24,825 bases of DNA. It comes from Euryarchaeota archaeon UBA486. GTDB lineage: Archaea > Thermoplasmatota > Poseidoniia > Poseidoniales > Poseidoniaceae. The stretch lies in NCBI GenBank assembly GCA_002497765.1, contig DAET01000010.1, positions 1 to 24,825 on the forward strand. Direction: 5' to 3'. This document shows, in pieces, positions 14,918 through 21,593 of the stretch (within the stretch, counting starts at the first letter, position 1; every line of letters starts with the position of its first letter). Position numbers and translations under genes: made by a program. The notes below the pieces were generated by a model. That model was given only the letters and a program-made list of their open reading frames with translations, searched no databases and was not told where the DNA came from.

Positions 14918-15415
14918 ATGGAGCGGGTGTTGGACACGGCAGCCTTGCTCCACTGGCCGCCGAACCGCCTCGCAGGAGGCGTATGCGCTCATTCGCAACG
15001 GCAGGAACTGGAGCGCTTGAGCGAAGCACGGTCCATGCTCATCGATGCGGCTGACCTTGACTGGCGTTCGCCGACGCCTGCAGCGCTCGAAGCGGCCAAA
15101 ACCGCTGCCGGTGCATCAGGCGACCTGGCTCGACTTTCTGACGTTGACGTCGATGTCCTCGCTTTGGCCTTGTCCATGCAGGCCGTGCTCGTGACCGATG
15201 ACTATCGCTTGCAAAACACCTTTCGCCATGCAGGTGGGACGGTTGAGCCGGTGGTGAATGCCGCTTCGAAGCACGTCTGGATTTGGGAACAACGGTGCAA
15301 AGGCTGCGGTGCCACGTCGTCGCTTGAACCCGACGTGGCTCGCTCAAAACAAGGGAGCACCGGTGAATGTCGGATTTGCGGCTCGCCGCTTGAGGTGAAA
15401 CGCCGCAGAGGCTGA
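14918..15415 (+). CDS. nob1: Ribosome maturation endonuclease Nob1 (PIN domain plus zinc ribbon)
   Basis: This 165-residue archaeal Nob1 homologue is expected to cut the precursor at the 3' end of 16S rRNA during small-subunit maturation. The PIN domain shows its acidic residues in LDTAALL (Asp6), LSDVDVDVLALA and LVTDDYRLQ. The C-terminal zinc ribbon is formed by CKGC and CRICG with the basic tail EVKRRRG. Length and domain order match archaeal Nob1. The ATG at 14918 places the first catalytic Asp at the normal distance from the N-terminus. It ends one base before the convergent tatA stop. Confidence 0.92.
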   Translation: MERVLDTAALLHWPPNRLAGGVCAHSQRQELERLSEARSMLIDAADLDWRSPTPAALEAAKTAAGASGDLARLSDVDVDVLALALSMQAVLVTDDYRLQNTFRHAGGTVEPVVNAASKHVWIWEQRCKGCGATSSLEPDVARSKQGSTGECRICGSPLEVKRRRG

Positions 15416-15416
15416 A

Positions 15417-15734
15417 TCATTCGCCTTCTTCGTTCAGGGCTTCGAGGGCAGCGACCTTCTTTTCCAACTCCTCAATGGGCATGCCATCGGGAGCGATGCC
15501 AACGGCCTTGGCTCGGTCCATGAGCACCTGGTCGGGTGTACGACCGCCGGCCTCAAGGTCAGCGATGGTTCGTGCAGGATCTCCCAAGGCCGTTGCTTCG
15601 TTGAGACCCTTGTGGAATTCACCTTTGGAGCGACCGAGCGCATTCGCGAGTTCAGGCAAGCGCTGAGCACCAAACAGCACGAAGAACAACAGGAGCAAGA
15701 TGCTCAATTCAAGGGGGCCCAATCCGCCGACCAT
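15417..15734 (-). CDS. tatA: Twin-arginine translocase subunit TatA/TatB
   Basis: This 105-residue protein has one N-terminal membrane helix (about residues 7-22), the hinge FGAQRLPELANALGRSKGEF that defines TatA/MttA proteins, then an amphipathic helix and an acidic C-terminal tail. It would form the pore-like component that exports folded proteins. The usual partner TatC is not in this window. GGTGAGG lies seven bases before the ATG. It follows the ubiquitin-like gene on the same strand with a 71-base gap. The C-terminal part PDQVLMDRAKAVGIAP looks like an extra helical region of unknown use. Confidence 0.93.
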   Translation of the reverse strand: MVGGLGPLELSILLLLFFVLFGAQRLPELANALGRSKGEFHKGLNEATALGDPARTIADLEAGGRTPDQVLMDRAKAVGIAPDGMPIEELEKKVAALEALNEEGE

Positions 15735-15805
15735 GGTGCTTCCTCACCTTACCCTGGCGCTCCCCGTTGTTGAAGCCTTTCCTCTCACGGTGTCTCAACG
15801 GCGAT

Positions 15806-16060
15806 TTAACCACCGCTGACGGGCGGGAGGAGGGCGATTTCAGCCCCATCGACCAGCGGTGTTTCCATGCCACATCGGTCCCCGTTCAGGGCCACCGACA
15901 GACCGAACGTGATCCACTCCTCCAACCCGAGTTCAACCACGAGGTCTCGCACGGTGCGGCCGGGTTGGACCGTTCGTTCGTGATGGCGTCCACCGAGTTG
16001 TTCCCCGACTTGTCCAAAAGCGATGACGGCGACGGTCATGCCGGAATCCTCGGAGGCCAT
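15806..16060 (-). CDS. MoaD/ThiS-type ubiquitin-like sulfur carrier or small modifier protein
   Basis: This is a small beta-grasp protein of about 84 residues that ends in PPVSGG. The C-terminal Gly-Gly is the feature used for adenylation and either thiocarboxylate sulfur transfer (MoaD, ThiS) or protein conjugation (archaeal SAMPs). The body TVRDLVVELGL and LSVALNGDRCG fits MoaD. Start choice is uncertain: ATG 16060 lies 25 bases from a TATA-like box and would be leaderless, while ATG 16039 (77 residues) starts exactly at the conserved domain with GAGG eight bases upstream. A longer start at 16102 would cross the promoter element and is rejected. No MoaE, ThiF or E1-like gene is visible nearby. 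Confidence 0.82.
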   Translation of the reverse strand: MASEDSGMTVAVIAFGQVGEQLGGRHHERTVQPGRTVRDLVVELGLEEWITFGLSVALNGDRCGMETPLVDGAEIALLPPVSGG

Positions 16061-16080
16061 GCAACGCCTTACGGGCAGGG

Positions 16081-16090
16081 ATTTATGAAT
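16081..16090. promoter_or_regulatory. Shared bidirectional TATA-like element
   Basis: ATTTATGAAT reads ATTCATAAAT on the other strand and is nearly palindromic. Its centre is about 25.5 bases from the ABC ATPase ATG (16111) on one side and 25.5 bases from the ATG at 16060 of the divergent ubiquitin-like gene on the other. One element may serve both leaderless transcripts. Confidence 0.55.
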
Positions 16091-16110
16091 ACAATTCCGC
16101 ATCGTCCATC

Positions 16111-16812
16111 ATGCCACCGGCCCTCGAAGCCAGCCAACTTTGGAAACTCTACCAGGCCGGCGAATCCACGGTCGAAGCCGTTCGTGGTGTGGACGTCCGC
16201 ATAAATTCGGGCGAAATGATCGCTGTGATGGGCCCGTCCGGGTGTGGAAAAACCACCCTGCTCAACATTCTCTCCGGCATAGACGAACCGACGTCAGGGA
16301 TGGTCTTGGTCAACGGTCAGCCCCTGTACGGTATCTCTGACGATCAGCGGACCGACCTCCGGGGCCAACATTTCGGATTTATCTTCCAAAATTTCAATCT
16401 TCTTCCCGTACTCTCGGCCGTTGAAAACGTTGAACTCCCGCTCTTGCTCAACGGTTCCTCGCCCACCGAAGCACGAACAGCTGCGCTCCTCGCCCTTGAA
16501 CAGGTGGGGCTTGGCGACCGTAGCGGCCATCGTCCTGCGGAGCTTTCAGGCGGCCAACAGCAGCGGGTCGCCGTTGCCCGGGCCATTGTCCATCGCCCTT
16601 CCATCATTTTGTGCGATGAGCCAACGGGAAACCTCGACAACGCCACCTCCGACGAGGTCATGGCGCTCTTGAGCACGATGAATCGAGAGCAAGGTACAAC
16701 CTTCCTCATCGTCACCCACGACCCAGCCATCGCCGAACAGTGCCAGCGCACCATCACGATGAGTGACGGGAACATCGTTGCTCCTTCGCCACCGCCCACC
16801 GAGGAGGAATGA
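16111..16812 (+). CDS. ABC transporter ATP-binding protein, MacB/LolD-like
   Basis: This 233-residue nucleotide-binding subunit has all ABC motifs: Walker A GPSGCGKTT at 41-49, Q-loop FQN near 92-94, signature LSGGQ at 145-149, Walker B IILCDEPTG around 165-173 and the H-loop VTHD. The pattern GxSGCGKTTLLNILSG with DEPTGNLD is typical of LolD/MacB/FtsE-type ATPases that work with FtsX-fold permeases. The start ATG at 16111 appears leaderless. Its stop overlaps the permease start as ATGA, so the two are translationally coupled. The role may be lipoprotein or peptide handling at the surface, not small-solute import. Confidence 0.95.
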   Translation: MPPALEASQLWKLYQAGESTVEAVRGVDVRINSGEMIAVMGPSGCGKTTLLNILSGIDEPTSGMVLVNGQPLYGISDDQRTDLRGQHFGFIFQNFNLLPVLSAVENVELPLLLNGSSPTEARTAALLALEQVGLGDRSGHRPAELSGGQQQRVAVARAIVHRPSIILCDEPTGNLDNATSDEVMALLSTMNREQGTTFLIVTHDPAIAEQCQRTITMSDGNIVAPSPPPTEEE

Positions 16813-19800
16813 TGTTGCTGTTGTGGTACGTGCTCGTGGCGTCAGCTCTGCTGGCGATGAGCACGGTCGGCCTGTACCTCTCCGGTCGGTGGGGTGAAGC
16901 CTCGTGGTCGACTCGGCTGCTGCTTCTCGTCTCCGGTTCAGTTGACGGTATGTTGGGGCTGGCGCTGCTGTCTTGGCTCGGCTTGTCCGCCGCGACCGCT
17001 GTCGCCGGAGGCTTCCTGGCCGGCACCCTTTCGATGATGTTCGTTCAACCACTTCTCCTCCCGCAACGCTTGCTGGTGTGGCGTTTGGCGAGGGAAAACA
17101 TGGTTCGGCGCAAACGACAATCAGCGTTGATGCTCGCTGGCTTAATCATCGCTTCCGCCATCATCACCTCGTCTTTGGTGGTGGGCGATTCCCTTGATGC
17201 GACGGTCGGGCGCGAGGTCCAAGCCGCCTACGGCGAGACCGACGTGATCATCGCTGGCTTTGACCCCATGACAGGTGTTGCCGTCGCCTTTGACGAAGAC
17301 ATCGGCGTTCGCTACTGGTCGTCGCTCCAACAAAACACCGGGCTTGCCGATGACCTTCGTGGTCGTCAGTTCGGGCTGACCTCTTCGGTCAGCCTTTCCG
17401 CAGATTCTGGGCTCGCCGAACCTTCCGTTTCCTTGTTTGCTCACAACGCCACAATTGACGGCGAGTCCGTTTGGCAGGCCTTGGACCCTGCTAACGGCTA
17501 CCGGTTTTCTGACATCGCCGCTGCCAACGAAGTGCGAACCACGCCGGGCGTGGCGATCAACGATGTGGCTGCTGACGCTCTTGAGGTCGGTGTCGGCGAT
17601 GCACTCGAGTTGGGCGCGTTCATCACCGAAGACAATCAACGGGTACGCACCACACACAGTGTTGAGGTGCTGGCCGTGGTTCCCAACGAAGGCCAAGGGG
17701 CCATGGCGGGTACGCGTTCTCCGGCTGTGTTCCTCGACTTGCGTACCGCTCAAGGGCTCTTAGAGATGGACGGGGAACTGACCCGCATCGCCTTGTCGTT
17801 CAAACCAGCCCTGTCAGAGAACGCTATCCGAAACCATCTTGCAACCCTCGAACAGATGTTTGATGACGTGCTCACAGCGGAGGATGTCGGCATTGTGTGG
17901 ACCGTGGACGATGCCACATCATCGCTCACGGTGTCCTCTTCCAACGGGCTCCAACGTTTGGACGGTGAGGATGTCGCCGCTCTTCGAGAGAACCGGACAG
18001 CCCTCTATCCTGACGCCACGCTTCTCGAAGTTCTGCAGGCCCCTCTGGTCGAATTACAGGTCGGAGATGAACCGCTTCTCACCCTCGCCGATACCACGGT
18101 TGACCGTTTGGTCGTGGCGGAGGATGCGCTTTGGCATCTCACTGCGAACGGCCTGGGTTTTGAGCGCTTGAGCACCAACGACGCCTGGCTTTGGCAAGTT
18201 GATGAGGGCGACCGAATGGTCGATGTTGCATGGAGTGAAAACAACAGCAGTGTGGGCTTCCTGTCCGGCCAACGTATGATCGTGGCGGACACCAACCTCA
18301 CCGACGAGGATGAACGGTTTTCCGTTCCCCTCGAAGGAACGCCTCAAGGTGTTACTCGGGGCGACGACGTGTGGTACACGCTGATCGAACACGCCGGTTC
18401 ACTGGAGGTTTTGACCCTGGACAACAACCTGAGCACGCTTGCCTCGTCAAACCTCACGTTTTCTCTCCCCGGAACGGTGCTCTCCTACGACCTCAGGACG
18501 GCGGAGAACGCTCTCTTTCTCCGGGTTGAAGGCCTCTTGTCAAGCACGCATTACCGTGGTGCTCTGCCCCTCATCGACATGGAAGAAATCGACGCCGAGG
18601 CATGGCCGTTTGATTCCGATCAAACGATGCAGGTGCCTGAACCCTGCAACGGCCGAGCCGCGATGGTTTTGGAGACAGGCGAAACATGGTGCTCCTTTGA
18701 GCACGGCTTGCTGCGATTGGAAGCAACCACGAATGTTGTCGAAAGCGTTCGCCTTCCCGTGTTGTCCGACGCACCTGGCTTTGGAAAACTGCCTCAGATG
18801 GTGCTGGCCTTTGGGGGCGAGGGCGCCACCCTCGAAGTCGCTGAAGGGAAGGTGTTGACCTCTGCCCGATTGGAGGCGTTGGGCCTCGAAGGCGGTGACC
18901 TCCTCGACATGACCGGTGTCCTCCCGTACGCTTACGGGAACGATTCGTCAACAACACTGCAGTACGACGGAGATTACACGGCGATTGGCGGCTTTGAGCA
19001 ACTCGCTGATTTGGATGCGGTGGTCCTCGGTTTGGTGTCGCTTTCTGACGCCGAGGTCCTCGCCTTGGCAGAGGAGGATGACCGCTCATTGCTCATGTTT
19101 GCAGGTCCGGGTTTCAGCGATGGAAACACCACAAGCTTGGACGCCATGACGGCGTGGTTTGACCAGCGCAGTGAAGCCGAGGACATCCACCTTCGCCTCG
19201 CTGCTGTCAAGTTGGAGGCCGCTGAGCAAGCAGAGGCATCATCGGGCGCCCTTTCGGCCATGTTCCTTGTCTTTGGGACCTTCACGATCGCTGCAGGTGT
19301 CTTGTTGTCGTTGACCATCATCATGTTGCTGGCGGATGTCAGGCGAAGTGAGGTCGCCACTGTGCGGGCCCTTGGCCTGCGCAGAAGCGATGCTCGGGCG
19401 CTGTTTCTTCTCGAGGGGGCGACGTTGGCCTTCATCGCAAGCGGGCTTGGTTCGTTGCTGGGTCTTGGACTCGCATGGATCATCTCAGCAGGCTTTTCAT
19501 CGATCTTTTCATCCGTTGATGCGACGAATTTCGTCTTTGATTGGACGGCTGATTCCTTCCTTGCGGGGTGGATTTGGGGAACGTTGTTGGCGTTGCTCAT
19601 CCTTTGGTCCAGCGCACTTTACAACGCTCAACTCAACATTGTTCGAGCTCTTCGTGGTGCTCGAGCGGTGATCAAGAACGGGGTGCCATGGGGCGTCTTT
19701 TTGCTTCAAATCATGGCCTTGGGTTTGGTTGGCTTGTGTGGGCTCTCGCTGCTTCTTTCCGGCCTCTCCTCTCCCTTTGCCTACGGGACTTATCTTCTGT

Positions 19801-21401
19801 TGGGCAGCGGCCTTATTCTGCTGTTCACGCCGCTGCTGACATGGGAACTTCCCGTTCTCCTCAACAGAGCCCGTCCTGCCAATCGCTGGACTCGCTATGC
19901 AGCCAGGAACACCCTCGGTGCGGTCGGCCTGTTGTTCCTTCTCTGGACGCTGTTCCTTGCTCCCGTTGACCCGTTGCGGGCACAGATGGAAGCCAACGAA
20001 TTGGCGTTCATCGTGTTGGGTTTGCTGCAAGTGCTCGCTGGTGTTATGGTTCTCACCAGTTTGGCTCCTCAGGCCGTGGGTTGGCTGGCCAAGCAACGTT
20101 GGGTGTTGAGGCGAACCGGTCCGGTAGGTTCGGTGGCCCTTGCCCATCCATTGGCACATCCGCTGAGAACAGCGGTGGTGATGGGGATGTTTTCCATCAC
20201 GATGTTTTCGGTCGTGGTGCTCGCTGGCTACACCGAACAGTTTGACACCTATTCGTCGGATTTCGTCGAAGAAGCAGAAGGTGAATTTGAGCTTCTTCTG
20301 ACCTCGACGAGGTCTCGGCCCATCGATTTGGGGGAGGATCCGGCCACGTGGGGTATTGAGCACCCAGCGCTGGACAACATCGACGCTGTGGGGGCCGTGT
20401 ATCGGGCGCCTGTTCATCTCGAGGACGTCAGCGGTGAACGAATGCCCTACCTTTTGAGGGGTGTTGATGACGGGTTTATTCAGCACGGGGGTCTCCCGCT
20501 TCATGCATGGGATTCCTCCCTCGGGAACTCATCCGAAGAGGCCTGGGTTGCCATGGCTGCCTTCGACAACATCGTGTTCCTCGATGCGTCGTTTGGCTTG
20601 GAATCAACCGCCGATGGCACCACGCTTGTCCCGCTGCAATTTTCAATTGGGGATTCGATTTCGCTAATTGATTTCTCAAATCCAAAAAACACTCGAAATG
20701 CTGTGGTTGGCGGCTTTCTCAAACAGTCGTCGTACATCTTCTCGCCAGGTGTTTGGATGAACGCAGAACCGGTGGAAGAACAGTTTTCCGGAGCCATCAC
20801 TCGGATGTATGTGAGCGTCTCCCCCAGCGCAGATGCCACGCCTGAATTTGACGGGACGGTCGGTGCTGCCCAAGGAAAAACGCTGGATGAGCGACTCGCA
20901 GCTGCAGAGCTTGAGGAAGTGCTGGACATTGAACTGGCTGCCCGGAACGTCAATGTCCAAACGGTGGCCGATGAAATCATGATCATCCAATCCCTGGTGC
21001 TGGCCATCCTCTCACTGTTCGAAGGCTACCTCGCACTTGGCTTGTTGGTCGGTGTTGCTGGCATCGGGGTGGTAACGGTTCGAAATGTAAGCGAGCGAAA
21101 GACCACCATTGGCATGCTCCGAGCCATTGGGTTCAGGCGACGGCATGTCCTCCGCTTGTTTTCTGTTGAAGTTTCGTGGGTGGCGGTCTTGGGGTTGCTC
21201 AACGGCCTGGTGATCGGCTACGGGTTTCATGTGATGCTCTACAACGCGCTATGGAAGGCAGAAGGTGCCGTGTTTTCGTTCCCGTGGCTGGGCACTGGTT
21301 TCTTGTTCCTTCTTTCGTGGGCGGTCGTGCTGTTCACCACCTCTCTCCCGGTCCGTCGAGCAGCGGCTATTCCACCTTCTGCTGCGCTCAGAGCGGTGTA
21401 A
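16809..21401 (+). CDS. Giant FtsX-fold ABC transporter permease (MacB-like, two modules)
   Basis: This permease is 1530 residues long, far above the usual 400-850 for MacB or related FtsX-domain permeases. Order: N-terminal helices at about 3-27, 35-60 and 63-85; a MacB-type first helix at about 103-125 followed by a large extracytoplasmic core; an extra Trp/Asp-rich beta-like stretch at about 400-660; an FtsX domain at about 815-940 with VRALGLRRSDARALFLLEG; more helices at about 960-1085; a second MacB-like helix at about 1115-1140 with its own core; and a final FtsX domain at about 1394-1525 with MLRAIGFRRRHVLRLF. It thus carries two permease halves in one chain. The ATGA overlap with the ATPase proves a paired design. 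The substrate is unknown; mechanotransmission to surface lipoproteins or proteins is the family-based guess. Confidence 0.92.
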   Translation: MMLLLWYVLVASALLAMSTVGLYLSGRWGEASWSTRLLLLVSGSVDGMLGLALLSWLGLSAATAVAGGFLAGTLSMMFVQPLLLPQRLLVWRLARENMVRRKRQSALMLAGLIIASAIITSSLVVGDSLDATVGREVQAAYGETDVIIAGFDPMTGVAVAFDEDIGVRYWSSLQQNTGLADDLRGRQFGLTSSVSLSADSGLAEPSVSLFAHNATIDGESVWQALDPANGYRFSDIAAANEVRTTPGVAINDVAADALEVGVGDALELGAFITEDNQRVRTTHSVEVLAVVPNEGQGAMAGTRSPAVFLDLRTAQGLLEMDGELTRIALSFKPALSENAIRNHLATLEQMFDDVLTAEDVGIVWTVDDATSSLTVSSSNGLQRLDGEDVAALRENRTALYPDATLLEVLQAPLVELQVGDEPLLTLADTTVDRLVVAEDALWHLTANGLGFERLSTNDAWLWQVDEGDRMVDVAWSENNSSVGFLSGQRMIVADTNLTDEDERFSVPLEGTPQGVTRGDDVWYTLIEHAGSLEVLTLDNNLSTLASSNLTFSLPGTVLSYDLRTAENALFLRVEGLLSSTHYRGALPLIDMEEIDAEAWPFDSDQTMQVPEPCNGRAAMVLETGETWCSFEHGLLRLEATTNVVESVRLPVLSDAPGFGKLPQMVLAFGGEGATLEVAEGKVLTSARLEALGLEGGDLLDMTGVLPYAYGNDSSTTLQYDGDYTAIGGFEQLADLDAVVLGLVSLSDAEVLALAEEDDRSLLMFAGPGFSDGNTTSLDAMTAWFDQRSEAEDIHLRLAAVKLEAAEQAEASSGALSAMFLVFGTFTIAAGVLLSLTIIMLLADVRRSEVATVRALGLRRSDARALFLLEGATLAFIASGLGSLLGLGLAWIISAGFSSIFSSVDATNFVFDWTADSFLAGWIWGTLLALLILWSSALYNAQLNIVRALRGARAVIKNGVPWGVFLLQIMALGLVGLCGLSLLLSGLSSPFAYGTYLLLGSGLILLFTPLLTWELPVLLNRARPANRWTRYAARNTLGAVGLLFLLWTLFLAPVDPLRAQMEANELAFIVLGLLQVLAGVMVLTSLAPQAVGWLAKQRWVLRRTGPVGSVALAHPLAHPLRTAVVMGMFSITMFSVVVLAGYTEQFDTYSSDFVEEAEGEFELLLTSTRSRPIDLGEDPATWGIEHPALDNIDAVGAVYRAPVHLEDVSGERMPYLLRGVDDGFIQHGGLPLHAWDSSLGNSSEEAWVAMAAFDNIVFLDASFGLESTADGTTLVPLQFSIGDSISLIDFSNPKNTRNAVVGGFLKQSSYIFSPGVWMNAEPVEEQFSGAITRMYVSVSPSADATPEFDGTVGAAQGKTLDERLAAAELEEVLDIELAARNVNVQTVADEIMIIQSLVLAILSLFEGYLALGLLVGVAGIGVVTVRNVSERKTTIGMLRAIGFRRRHVLRLFSVEVSWVAVLGLLNGLVIGYGFHVMLYNALWKAEGAVFSFPWLGTGFLFLLSWAVVLFTTSLPVRRAAAIPPSAALRAV

Positions 21402-21435
21402 AAATAACTCCACAATGCCGAGGGCATCAAATTTG

Positions 21436-21453
21436 AACGGAAACGCCGTTTTC
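21436..21453 (+). terminator. Weak hairpin after the permease gene
   Basis: AACGG (21436-21440) pairs with CCGTT (21446-21450) around AAACG, followed by TT and CC. A second small inverted repeat, CGGCA (21466-21470) with TGCCG (21476-21480), follows. Both lie in the 192-base gap between the permease and surface-protein genes. They may end the ABC transcript, but neither has a convincing T tract. Apart from these and the TATA box, I see nothing else in the gap. Confidence 0.3.
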
Positions 21454-21539
21454 CTGCTAAATCAACGGCACAGCCTGCCGATTAAGTGCGTAAATCAGCG
21501 ATAATGGGTCATTTTTTCCCGTATTCATAGGGCCCATAG

Positions 21540-21547
21540 TATAAATA
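21540..21547 (+). promoter_or_regulatory. Strong TATA box for the surface protein gene
   Basis: TATAAATA is the best match to an archaeal TATA box in the window. Its centre is about 50 bases before the ATG at 21594, so transcription would start near 21570 with a leader of about 24 bases. The leader contains GGGGGT shortly before the start codon. Confidence 0.65.
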
Positions 21548-21593
21548 CGACGCATGGCGTGGGGAGGGATACCGAACCTTCGGGGGTATTGAC

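Noticed and set aside
16061..16102. Upstream start of the ubiquitin-like protein at 16102
   Set aside because: It would place the start codon on the far side of the shared TATA-like element, and the added residues (MRNCIHKSLPVRRC) are not part of the MoaD fold.
19509..20504. A 331-codon minus-strand frame inside the giant permease
   Set aside because: The composition is Gln/Arg/Lys/Pro-rich and without motif, lying opposite well-formed membrane helices of the permease.
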